The notes under the pieces were generated by a model. The model saw only the letters and a program-made list of their open reading frames with translations, made no database searches and was not told the DNA's origin. This document shows, in pieces, positions 6,429 through 12,464 of a stretch of 12,464 bases of DNA. A program made the translations under genes and the position numbers. The stretch is from CAYUWH01 sp964448615 (lineage in GTDB: Bacteria; Patescibacteriota; Gracilibacteria; Peribacterales; Peribacteraceae), in NCBI GenBank assembly GCA_964448615.1, contig CAYUWH010000038.1, positions 1 through 12,464 of the forward strand. The letters run 5' to 3'. Every line of letters begins with the position of its first letter. The stretch's first letter is position 1.

Positions 6429-7727
6429 ATGTCTAAGCGTATTCTTGCTCCCATCGCCGCAGCATGTATCACAGTCTTCGGCGTGATGGCGTATTTGTGG
6501 TGGCAATTGCCGCGGGGAACCGTGAACGTACAGCAGCACCTGGCGCAGGCGCTGCCGAATTTTCCCACGTTCACGAATCAGTTGCAGCCGCTTTCCGCAG
6601 CGGATTCGCGGGATGAGGCGTTATTGCATTTGCGGAAAGGCGATCTGCTCGCCGCTCGCGGTCAGTGGACATTGGCTGCCGAGGAATATCAGCAATCGGT
6701 GGATCAGGATGGCGGCTTGCCCGCATTGCGCAAGCTCGCGCAGGCACAACTGCAAAAGCGAGATGTGAACGGCGCAAAACTCACCGCCGAAGCCATGCGG
6801 CGCGAAGGCGCGAAGCAGGAAGATCTTACATTGTTGAACAGCATCATTTTGCTGCGCACCGGAGAAGTACAGCAGGCACAAACGATGCTTGATGCCGCCC
6901 CCGATTCGCCGCAGAAAGCCTACGGACTCGCGCTGCTCGGGATTATTCGCGAACAACATGATATGGCAAAGCAACAGTTGGATATCGTCATTGCAGGATG
7001 GGAACCCGTTCTGCGCTCGTACGCACGCACGCTCAAGGCCGCGTATGACGAATACGCGCTCTTCCCGGATAGTCCTGCCATTCATGTGCTCGCGCTATTG
7101 GGACGCTCGCTCGCACAAGTACAGGAATGCGAACTGGCACTCCCCCTCTTAAGTCGCGTCACACAGCAGCAATCTGATTACCGCGATGCATGGATCGTGC
7201 AGGGCTACTGCGAATTGAATACCGAGCGTTTCCGCGAAGCACTCGCATCACTCGAGCGCGCGTATCAGATCGATCCGGAAAAACCGGAAACGCAGTATTT
7301 CCTGGCACGCGCCTACATCGGTGTCGGCGATCACGGCAACGCACTGACATTTTTGCAGTACGCACTGCAAAACGGATTCACGCCGGAAGCGGAAGTGCGC
7401 ATGAGTTTGGCGCAGGAGGCCGTGCAGACGGGAAATCTCACGCTCGCACTCGAACAATTGGATCAACTCACGCTACTGCAAGACGCAACACCGGAAGCCT
7501 TTGCGCTGTTCGTGACCGTGTCCATCAGCAGTAATCAAGCGAAGGCCGCCTATCAGAAGGCACTGCAAGGAACCACCAAATGGCCGGGTGATGCCTCGAT
7601 GCAGGTGCAACTGGGCAAAGCCGCGCTCGCCACGAACCGCCGTGACGAGGCTGATGCCGCCGCAAAGAAGGCATTGGAAATTGATCCGAATAATGAGGAG
7701 GCAAAACAATTCATGAACGATTTGTAA
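6429..7727 (+). CDS. Membrane-anchored tetratricopeptide-repeat protein
   Basis: The 432-residue product begins with a short basic end and one hydrophobic helix at about 5-27 (ILAPIAAACITVFGVMAYLWW). There is no lipobox or clear cleavage site, so it is probably a signal anchor with the rest outside the cytoplasm. The remainder is helical repeats. The clearest TPR units are near 64-92 (ALLHLRKGDLLAARGQW, AAEEYQQSV), 252-283 (AWIVQGYCELNTERFREALASLERAYQIDP), 286-316 and 390-420 (AALATNRRDEADAAAKKALEIDP). TPR arrays bind other proteins; the partner is not evident. The start has no Shine-Dalgarno site and lies directly after the GGTAAGG repeat. No terminator is visible just after the stop. Confidence 0.85.
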   Translation: MSKRILAPIAAACITVFGVMAYLWWQLPRGTVNVQQHLAQALPNFPTFTNQLQPLSAADSRDEALLHLRKGDLLAARGQWTLAAEEYQQSVDQDGGLPALRKLAQAQLQKRDVNGAKLTAEAMRREGAKQEDLTLLNSIILLRTGEVQQAQTMLDAAPDSPQKAYGLALLGIIREQHDMAKQQLDIVIAGWEPVLRSYARTLKAAYDEYALFPDSPAIHVLALLGRSLAQVQECELALPLLSRVTQQQSDYRDAWIVQGYCELNTERFREALASLERAYQIDPEKPETQYFLARAYIGVGDHGNALTFLQYALQNGFTPEAEVRMSLAQEAVQTGNLTLALEQLDQLTLLQDATPEAFALFVTVSISSNQAKAAYQKALQGTTKWPGDASMQVQLGKAALATNRRDEADAAAKKALEIDPNNEEAKQFMNDL

Positions 7728-7734
7728 ATGAGAA

Positions 7735-7841
7735 AACATTCATAATTTTTCACAATCAATCACCCACCATCCATCAATCGTCATTTCATGAACAATTTTT
7801 TGTATCAGAGATATACCAAACAACATTCGTAGTTTTTCACA
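7735..7841. repeat. Pair of 20-base direct repeats
   Basis: The 20 bases at 7735-7754 and at 7822-7841 are identical except for two A-to-G changes. Both read AACATTCrTArTTTTTCACA. They are 87 bases apart and lie between the TPR gene and the structured region. Nothing obvious explains them. They could be binding sites or traces of a small duplication or insertion. Confidence 0.6.
7789..7817 (+). promoter_or_regulatory. Possible promoter of the structured RNA candidate
   Basis: TGAACA at 7789-7794 and TATACC at 7812-7817 (each 4 of 6 to consensus) are separated by 17 bases in an AT-rich stretch. Transcription would start near 7824. The matches are weak and other AT-rich hexamers lie nearby. 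Confidence 0.3.
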
Positions 7842-8410
7842 CCCTCCAAATGTTGCACACACAACATCCGATGCGTACGATGACATGATTTCGATCGGAC
7901 CTTCACACCACCGCTGACACAGAGAGAACAGTGGTCATTCGACCCTCCCTCCAGGAAGGCAAACGTTCCCCCGGAACACTCATTCTTCATCTTGATTCTA
8001 CGGGCAGTGTACGTACTAACGCTTTCCATCACCCCTCAGCGACGCTGCGCATGCGGTTCTCACCCTTGCCCGGCCCACGCTCGACACCAACATACACACC
8101 ACAATCACTTCGGTGGCAGTGGCCACTGTCCTCTCTGCTTCGCAACTTCGTACGGAATCATGAATGACATTCCGTGCGCGACACCCCTACTTCCCAGTGT
8201 TCCCCCTGCGCCGCAAGGCGCTCGTGGCGAACCGGTCCGGGAACTTCGTCCGGTCACGAGGAGAAACAAGAGACCAGAGCGCGGCAGTGAATCCGAGGCA
8301 TCTCATTCGCCTTAGTCCCCTCATCAACGGCTCAATGCTTTCGTAAGACAGCATCGATAGCTAGGTGAGATCAGACATACAAACACAAAGACCACGCGAG
8401 TGGTCTTTTT
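7824..8410 (+). ncRNA. Candidate large structured non-coding RNA (unrecognised)
   Basis: No reading frame here looks like a protein, yet the stretch is dense with hairpins. Examples: 7850-7867 (ATGTTG/CAACAT), 7933-7944 (GGTC/GACC), 7965-7977 (GTTCC/GGAAC) and 8037-8047. At 8099-8122 CCAC and CAC pair with GTG and GTGG around a UUCG loop. At 8150-8177 there is a 9-bp stem with one G-U pair. At 8208-8221 GCGCC and GGCGC enclose a GCAA loop. At 8221-8260 CTCGTG pairs with CACGAG and ACCGG with CCGGT, with a GCGA bulge. ATCTCA at 8300-8305 pairs with TGAGAT at 8366-8371. The GNRA and UUCG loops, the G-U pair and the terminator all favour the plus strand. It matches no tmRNA, RNase P, SRP or 6S pattern that I know. 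It may instead be a long 3' untranslated region of the TPR gene. The 5' end is a guess. Confidence 0.4.
8387..8410 (+). terminator. Intrinsic terminator after the structured region
   Basis: AAAGACCAC (8387-8395) pairs perfectly with GTGGTCTTT (8400-8408) around the GNRA loop GCGA. The Ts run from 8406 to 8410. It lies about 660 bases beyond the nearest upstream coding region, so it must serve either a separate RNA or a very long 3' leader of the TPR transcript. Confidence 0.88.
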
Positions 8411-8421
8411 GTTATGTGTGA

Positions 8422-8473
8422 CCCCCTTTCCCCCACCCTTCGGTTTGCTCAGGGCAGGCGGGGAGAAAGGGGC
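8422..8473. repeat. Palindrome A, C/G-rich
   Basis: The left arm CCCCTTTCCCCC pairs with GGGGAGAAAGGGG at the right end, with one bulged base. An inner CCCT/AGGG pair encloses a TCGGTTTGCTC-like loop. The CTCAGGGCAGG core resembles dispersed intergenic repeats that I recall from unrelated bacterial genomes. It starts 11 bases after the terminator at 8410. Confidence 0.65.
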
Positions 8474-8501
8474 TTTGTCGCAAAACATGCAAACAATCGT
8501 T

Positions 8502-8548
8502 CGTTTCCCCTCTCCCGTGGGAGAGGGGCTAGGGGTGAGGGTGAAACG
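8502..8548. repeat. Palindrome B (CCCCTCTCCC) with short terminal inverted repeat
   Basis: CCCCTCTCCC (8507-8516) pairs perfectly with GGGAGAGGGG (8519-8528) and is followed by CTAGGGGTGAGGG. The whole is framed by CGTTTC (8502-8507) and GAAACG (8543-8548), which are inverse complements, giving a miniature-element look. Very similar CTCTCCC..GGGAGAGGGGCTAGGG sequences are, from memory, scattered in many bacterial genomes. Confidence 0.7.
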
Positions 8549-8576
8549 CGACGATGATTCATTGTCTGCATCCCGT

Positions 8577-8609
8577 GTGTAGGGGCGTGCGAATCGCACG
8601 CCCCTACAC
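8577..8609. repeat. Palindrome C, perfect 16-base arms
   Basis: GTGTAGGGGCGTGCGA (8577-8592) is the exact inverse complement of 8594-8609, with a single central base. The TAGGGGCG..CGCCCCTA core resembles a known style of dispersed bacterial palindrome. There is no T-run on either side, so it is not a terminator. Confidence 0.85.
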
Positions 8610-8616
8610 GGTTTCA

Positions 8617-8635
8617 TTCGTAAAACCCATACGAA
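8617..8635. repeat. Short inverted repeat E (TTCGTA/TACGAA)
   Basis: TTCGTA at 8617-8622 and TACGAA at 8630-8635 can form a 6-bp hairpin with a seven-base loop. It lies between palindromes C and D and may be chance, but it continues the run of hairpins. Confidence 0.45.
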
Positions 8636-8651
8636 ACATTTTCATGACGTA

Positions 8652-8683
8652 TTGTAGAGACGCAAAATTTTGTGTCTCTACAA
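8652..8683. repeat. Palindrome D, 16-base arms (GTAGAGACGC type)
   Basis: TTGTAGAGACGCAAAA (8652-8667) pairs with 8668-8683, with no loop bases and only one G-T pair. It ends 16 bases before the ATG at 8700, so it may lie in that gene's leader. The GTAGAGACGCAAAATTTTG..GTCTCTAC style is, from memory, a widespread dispersed palindrome in several bacterial phyla. Confidence 0.85.
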
Positions 8684-8699
8684 CAACCATTCCCCTACA

Positions 8700-10049
8700 A
8701 TGTCGCCCGTGCCATCTTCCACCTGGAAACATGTCGGTATTGCGCTGGCGACTCTGGCGGGCCTGAGTATTTCCGCGAGCGTGATATGGGCGCTGTATGG
8801 AAATGTGTTTTTACCGGTGTCACGCCTGCTCCCTGCGAACACCGCCTTGCTCGTGAGCGATGCCAATCCCGAAACGCTGCGCACACTGAAAGCATGGTTT
8901 CCTCCACTGAATCGTCTCCCCGAAGTTCCTCCGCGTGCCACCATCGCGTTTTTGCCGCTCAATGGCACGCTCGAATGGGTGATGCTCACACCGGCCGGCA
9001 CGTTGCAAGCGCAGCCGTACAAGATCGATGCCTCTTCCCAACACGTGAAGGCATTGCTGAATGCACCGCAGAATACGCTGGAATATGCACAGAAGTATGT
9101 GTCCCTCCTCCCGGCGAAACGCATCGATAGCACATGGGTCTATGCCGACCCTGCACTGCTCGGCTCCGGCGCGCTCGCTCTCCCCTGGCTCCACACCACG
9201 TCCGCCATGGCCATTGCGCTCTCACCGGAAGAACTCGATCTCTCCGTAGCCGATGACTCCAAAGTCGGACTCCCCACCTTCGTCACGCAACTGCCGCTCG
9301 CGTTTGAACACCCCATCGCCGTCGTACGCACACACAATCCGCAATTATCACTGACGAAGCTGGCACAATCCGTCGATCCCACGCTCTCCTTGCTGTTGCG
9401 CAGCAAGTGGGAAGGTTTGCTGCGATCATCCGTCGGTTCGAACATCAGCCCGACCTATGACATCCTGCCGCTGCTTCAAGGAGAAACCACGCTCCATATC
9501 GCCGCAGGCTCGGGATCTCACTATGCCTTCTTGGCGGAAGGCGAAGCAGACAATCTGCAAGCGAACGTCTTTGAAGATATTCTCAAGAGCTTCACGGCGA
9601 GCTTGCCGGCATTCCATCGCGAAACACTCATGTTTGAAAAAGGATTTTCCTTTGATGCACTTTCGCAAGACAAGACCGCGATCGACGCGCGTTCATTCTC
9701 ACTGGAAGGATGGAACGTACGCTCTGTCCGTCATAAAGCAACGGACCACACGCTCACCGTCGCGCTGCGTGGTAAAGAATGGATGATAAGCAATTCACTC
9801 CCCGCGCTAGAAGCACGCATCAATCGCACATTTTCCATCGTCAGATGGCACGATATCGACGGCTCGCTGATCGCAGCAGGTCTTATTGATCCTTCCCGCG
9901 GCAATGATCTTGCTTCCGCTCTTGCGGGAACGCATTGGCAGCTCTCTTTGCCGCTACCAAGCACTATGCACTCTCCGCTCGTGTGGACGCTCACGAAACA
10001 GCAACGGAGAATGACGCTCCATATGGAAGTGGTGAAAAGCACCAAATAG
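8700..10049 (+). CDS. Single-pass membrane protein of unknown function
   Basis: From the ATG at 8700 the product is 449 residues. One hydrophobic helix at about 12-34 (VGIALATLAGLSISASVIWALYG) follows a short N-terminal end, so the bulk is probably outside the cytoplasm on a signal anchor. The next segment, LLPANTALLVSDANPETL (43-60), resembles the start of DUF3352-type proteins (PADA..YL), but this is a weak match. The rest shows alternating beta and helix patterns with no catalytic motif that I recognise. A TTG at 8670 in the same frame lies inside palindrome D and is a poor start. There is no Shine-Dalgarno site. SecF follows after 65 bases on the same strand. This is the place where SecD is often found, but the protein has no SecD features. 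Confidence 0.8.
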   Translation: MSPVPSSTWKHVGIALATLAGLSISASVIWALYGNVFLPVSRLLPANTALLVSDANPETLRTLKAWFPPLNRLPEVPPRATIAFLPLNGTLEWVMLTPAGTLQAQPYKIDASSQHVKALLNAPQNTLEYAQKYVSLLPAKRIDSTWVYADPALLGSGALALPWLHTTSAMAIALSPEELDLSVADDSKVGLPTFVTQLPLAFEHPIAVVRTHNPQLSLTKLAQSVDPTLSLLLRSKWEGLLRSSVGSNISPTYDILPLLQGETTLHIAAGSGSHYAFLAEGEADNLQANVFEDILKSFTASLPAFHRETLMFEKGFSFDALSQDKTAIDARSFSLEGWNVRSVRHKATDHTLTVALRGKEWMISNSLPALEARINRTFSIVRWHDIDGSLIAAGLIDPSRGNDLASALAGTHWQLSLPLPSTMHSPLVWTLTKQQRRMTLHMEVVKSTK

Positions 10050-10114
10050 TTTCGTTATTCCGCCATGAGGATCAGTTTGCCTTTCACTTGCTCTCACGGT
10101 ACTCTCTCGGTCCG

Positions 10115-11017
10115 ATGTCATTTCTCCAATTTTCCCGCATCCCGTTTTTCCTGTCGGTCATTCTGACCGTCGCATCCCTGGTACTTATTGTGAATCCAGG
10201 CCCTCGTTTAAGCGTGGAATTCACCGGAGGAACCATGATTGAGCTTGATCTTCCCGATGGAAAGACGCTGAGCGACCTGAGCACATCGCTCAGCACCTTC
10301 AATAAAGATGGTCAGGCAATGGGCAACGCCTCTATCGAATCCACCAATACCGGCACGTTTTTTGTGCGCCTGCCGAATCTTTCCAATGAAGAGCATACGT
10401 CCTTGGTCGCAAAGCTGAATCAGGAATTGGGCGCTGTGCAAGAACTGCAATACACCACGATCGGCCCAACGGTCGGCTCTACGCTGAGACGCCAATCACT
10501 CTTCGCGATTCTTGCGGCGATGGCGGCGATCATCATCTATCTTGCATTCGCCTTCCGCAGCGTGCCGCGCAGAATCAGCATTTGGTCGTTCGGCTTCGCG
10601 ACCATCATCGCCCTCGCGCATGACATTATCGTGAAGATCGGCCTGTTCGTCATTCTCAGCCATACCACCACGTTCCAATTCGATACGCTCTTCGCCACAG
10701 CCTTGCTCAGCACTATGGGATATTCCGTCAGCGACAAGGTCGTGATCTTCGACCGTATCCGCGACAACTTGATGCAGAATCCCCGCGAGGAACTGGGGCA
10801 CATCGCCGAGCGCAGCGTCTGGGAATCGTTGAGCCGCACGCTTTCCACCGGTATAGGTGCGCTCATCATGCTCTTCGCTCTCTTCTTCTTCGGAGCCGAA
10901 AATATCCGCTGGTTCATTCTGGCCCTGATCGTCGGTACGGTGGTCGGAACGTACTCCTCCTTCTTCGTCGCCACTCCGTTGCTGGTATGGTGGAAGGGCA
11001 GGGGCGCGAAGAAGTAA
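10115..11017 (+). CDS. secF: Protein-export membrane protein SecF
   Basis: SecF works with SecD beside the SecYEG channel, using the proton gradient to help pull exported proteins across the membrane. The 300-residue product has the family order. There is a first membrane helix at about 9-27, then the SVEFTGGT motif (33-40) opening a small periplasmic-type P1 domain to about 118. GPTVGSTLRRQS (117-128) follows, then five more helices at about 129-148, 155-181, 187-205, 243-261 and 267-290. The conserved ALLSTMGYSVSDKVVIFDRIRDN (196-218) is the SecD/SecF signature region. The length is typical. The start at 10115 was chosen because the upstream extension overlaps the previous gene and is not SecF-like. 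No secD lies beside it in this window; it must be elsewhere or beyond the window. Confidence 0.96.
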   Translation: MSFLQFSRIPFFLSVILTVASLVLIVNPGPRLSVEFTGGTMIELDLPDGKTLSDLSTSLSTFNKDGQAMGNASIESTNTGTFFVRLPNLSNEEHTSLVAKLNQELGAVQELQYTTIGPTVGSTLRRQSLFAILAAMAAIIIYLAFAFRSVPRRISIWSFGFATIIALAHDIIVKIGLFVILSHTTTFQFDTLFATALLSTMGYSVSDKVVIFDRIRDNLMQNPREELGHIAERSVWESLSRTLSTGIGALIMLFALFFFGAENIRWFILALIVGTVVGTYSSFFVATPLLVWWKGRGAKK

Positions 11018-11028
11018 AGCAGATTAGA

Positions 11029-11129
11029 AGGTAAGGCAGGTATTTAAAGGTAAGGAAGGTATGGAAGCTACCGATTTTCGGGTAGTATTTGACGTAACCG
11101 ACCTTCCTTACGTACCTTACCTGCCTTAC
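11029..11129. repeat. GGTAAGG-type inverted repeat, copy 2 (runs into the gap)
   Basis: The left arm (about 11029-11066) has GTAAGGCAGGTA and AAGGTAAGGAAGGTATGG, closely matching copy 1. The right arm (about 11101-11129) carries the complement and is cut by the N run. Between them is a small hairpin (CTACCG/CGGGTAG, 11068-11085). Both copies sit between a stop codon and the next start. Confidence 0.75.
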
Positions 11130-11229
11130 NNNNNNNNNNNNNNNNNNNNNNNNNNNNNNNNNNNNNNNNNNNNNNNNNNNNNNNNNNNNNNNNNNNNNNN
11201 NNNNNNNNNNNNNNNNNNNNNNNNNNNNN
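11130..11229. other. Scaffold gap of 100 Ns
   Basis: Exactly 100 unknown bases are given, a common placeholder for a gap of unknown size. The left flank is inside the GGTAAGG repeat and the right flank begins five bases before the trigger-factor start. The missing piece is probably the rest of the repeat arm, which would also explain the assembly break. Confidence 0.9.
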
Positions 11230-11234
11230 CTTCA

Positions 11235-12464
11235 ATGACCACTCCCGCTCCCGCCATCGAACGCCTGTCTCACTCCCGCGCCGTCTGCACGGTGACGTTT
11301 ACCGAAGAACAAGTCGGCCCTGCGGAGCAGGTGGCTTTGGAGCGTCTTGGCTCACAGATGCACCTCAAAGGATTCCGACCGGGCAAAGCACCGGCGGAGA
11401 TGGTTCGCAAGGGCGTGAATCAAGAGCAATTGTTTGAAGAGACGATCCGCGAATTGCTGCGCATCAGCCTTCCCGGCTTAATCGAACAACATCAACTCAA
11501 GCCCATCATGGCTCCGAAGGTGGAGGCTGTTTCACGCTTGCCGCTCACTCTCAAGATTACGTTCATCGAATATCCAGTGGTGAAGGTGAAGGATTCGACG
11601 ACGTTCAAGATCGAGAAGAAAGAAGTAAAAGCTGATCCGAAAGACGTGCAAAAAGTGATTGATTCCGTCCTCGCGGAACAACGCACGATGAAACCCGTCG
11701 AGCGCGCAGCTGCAAAGGGCGACCGCATCGTGATTGATTTCACGGCGACCGATGAAGGCGGCACTGATATTCCAGAATTAAAAGCGCAGCAGTACGACGT
11801 GCTGATCGGCGATGCAAGTTTGCTGCCGGGTTTTGAAGAGGAGCTCGTGGGCCTTGCGGCGAATGACAGCAAGTCCTTCACCATCAAACTCCCCGAAAAG
11901 TACGCAACCGAAACGCTGCGCGGAAAGCCCGTCACCTTCCATGTAAAGGCGGCGCGCGTAGAGGAAGTGAAGACGCCGGAACTGACCGACGAACTTGCCA
12001 AAGAGAAGTTGAATGCCGATTCTGCCAAAGCCTTCCGCGACATGGTGGAGAAATCGATCTTGTCGCAGGAGGAACAGTTCGAGGCCATGCGTCGCGAGCG
12101 TTCCGTGATGGAAGAAATTGCCAAGCGTACGACTGCGGAAATTGCTCCTGAAATCCTGGAGGATGAAACCCGCTCACTGCTTGAGGAATGGAGCGACCGC
12201 TTGCAACGTCAGGGGCTCACGATCGAAGAGTGGATGAAGCGCGAGAAGAAAGAGGCGAAAGAGATAGAGGCCGACATGCGCAAGCAAGCCGAAGAGCGTG
12301 CGAGGCTGCGCTTCGGTGTCGCGAAGTTGATTGAAGAACGTAAGATCACCCTTTCATCCGAGGAAATCCAAGACGGCATGGAGAACTTCCTCCATTCACT
12401 GCCTGATGATCAAAAGAAGCAGGCCGAGAATCAGCTTCAACCCGGCAGCTCGCTCTACCAGGAG
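11235..12464 (+). CDS. tig: Trigger factor (peptidyl-prolyl isomerase chaperone), 3' truncated
   Basis: Trigger factor binds at the ribosomal exit tunnel and shelters new chains. The frame is open to the window end: 410 residues are visible, and E. coli trigger factor has 432, so a few tens may be missing. The N-terminal domain has the ribosome-docking signature GFRPGKAP (46-53). The FKBP-type isomerase domain spans about 160-245, with GDRIVIDFTATDEGG and LIGDASLLPGFEEELVGL. A long helical, charged C-terminal domain starts at about 247. The ATG at 11235 is the first one after the gap and gives a normal domain start, though an upstream start hidden in the gap cannot be excluded. It follows secF, so an export-chaperone and an export-motor gene are neighbours. 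Confidence 0.96.
   Translation, partial: MTTPAPAIERLSHSRAVCTVTFTEEQVGPAEQVALERLGSQMHLKGFRPGKAPAEMVRKGVNQEQLFEETIRELLRISLPGLIEQHQLKPIMAPKVEAVSRLPLTLKITFIEYPVVKVKDSTTFKIEKKEVKADPKDVQKVIDSVLAEQRTMKPVERAAAKGDRIVIDFTATDEGGTDIPELKAQQYDVLIGDASLLPGFEEELVGLAANDSKSFTIKLPEKYATETLRGKPVTFHVKAARVEEVKTPELTDELAKEKLNADSAKAFRDMVEKSILSQEEQFEAMRRERSVMEEIAKRTTAEIAPEILEDETRSLLEEWSDRLQRQGLTIEEWMKREKKEAKEIEADMRKQAEERARLRFGVAKLIEERKITLSSEEIQDGMENFLHSLPDDQKKQAENQLQPGSSLYQE

Noticed and set aside
7805..8346. Several short open frames on both strands (7805-8032 minus, 7931-8167, 7992-8315 and 8164-8346 plus)
   Set aside because: All are short, rich in Arg/Pro/His/Ser, overlap one another in different frames and have no start signals; the sequence is better explained by RNA-like hairpins.
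7824..8410. tmRNA or RNase P RNA
   Set aside because: There is no tRNA-like 3' end with T arm and CCA and no tag frame ending in Ala-Ala-stop. The conserved RNase P stretches (GGAAAGTCC, GGTAAGAGC, ACAGAA with its context) are missing. One ATTCGAC at 7937-7943 is just part of a small hairpin.
8422..8683. CRISPR array
   Set aside because: The repeats are different palindromes, not copies of one repeat with even spacers, and no cas gene is near.
8670..8699. Earlier TTG start for the 449-residue membrane protein
   Set aside because: It lies inside palindrome D and would put ten polar residues before a good ATG that gives a normal signal anchor.
8700..10049. SecD identity for the gene before secF
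   Set aside because: It has one helix only and none of the SecD motifs such as GLDLxGG or the six-helix channel domain.
568..12464. Recoding of TGA as in some CPR lineages
   Set aside because: TGA ends the surface-protein and kinase genes at sensible places, no long frame needs TGA to be read through, and Trp is TGG throughout.

Overview
The window reads as a piece of a metagenome-derived bacterial scaffold, with one run of 100 Ns at 11130-11229. It uses the standard code: TGA is a stop and Trp is TGG. Base composition is moderately GC-rich. Eight of nine genes have no visible Shine-Dalgarno site. One gene (5653-6336) resembles a hypothetical family that I associate from memory with Patescibacteria/CPR genomes. 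A Peregrinibacteria/Peribacteria-like member of the CPR would fit, but no marker here proves that placement.

Layout. At 1-91 an upstream gene appears to end at a tandem hairpin and terminator. Two divergent tRNA genes follow: Ala (TGC) on minus and Cys (GCA) on plus, both with encoded CCA. A GC-rich DHH-type phosphoesterase-like gene (568-1383) has its own consensus-like promoter, the only Shine-Dalgarno site in the window, and a strong terminator. It converges with a small PsbP-like lipoprotein gene on minus (1459-2022). A short divergent promoter region then starts a rightward series of genes. These encode a large Ig/FN3 surface protein with a C-terminal membrane anchor (2159-4510), a PfkB-family sugar or nucleoside kinase (4581-5603), a duplicated-domain conserved protein with a basic tail (5653-6336) and a membrane-anchored TPR protein (6429-7727).

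From 7728 to 8699 there is no convincing protein gene. The first part (about 7824-8410) is rich in hairpins with GNRA and UUCG loops and ends in an excellent intrinsic terminator, so it is a candidate for an unrecognised large non-coding RNA. The second part (8422-8683) is a run of five different palindromes. After it come a single-pass membrane protein of unknown function (8700-10049), SecF (10115-11017), a GGTAAGG-type inverted repeat running into the N gap, and trigger factor (11235 to the window end, truncated).

The genes share a cell-envelope theme: a lipoprotein, a giant surface protein, two membrane-anchored proteins, the Sec motor component SecF and the nascent-chain chaperone trigger factor. 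Several intergenic spacers carry their own family of inverted repeats (AGCTGTTAGC units, GGTAAGG units, GC-rich palindromes). The best candidates for something undescribed are the structured transcript at about 7824-8410, the palindrome cluster beside it, and the two homologous GGTAAGG elements placed directly upstream of genes.
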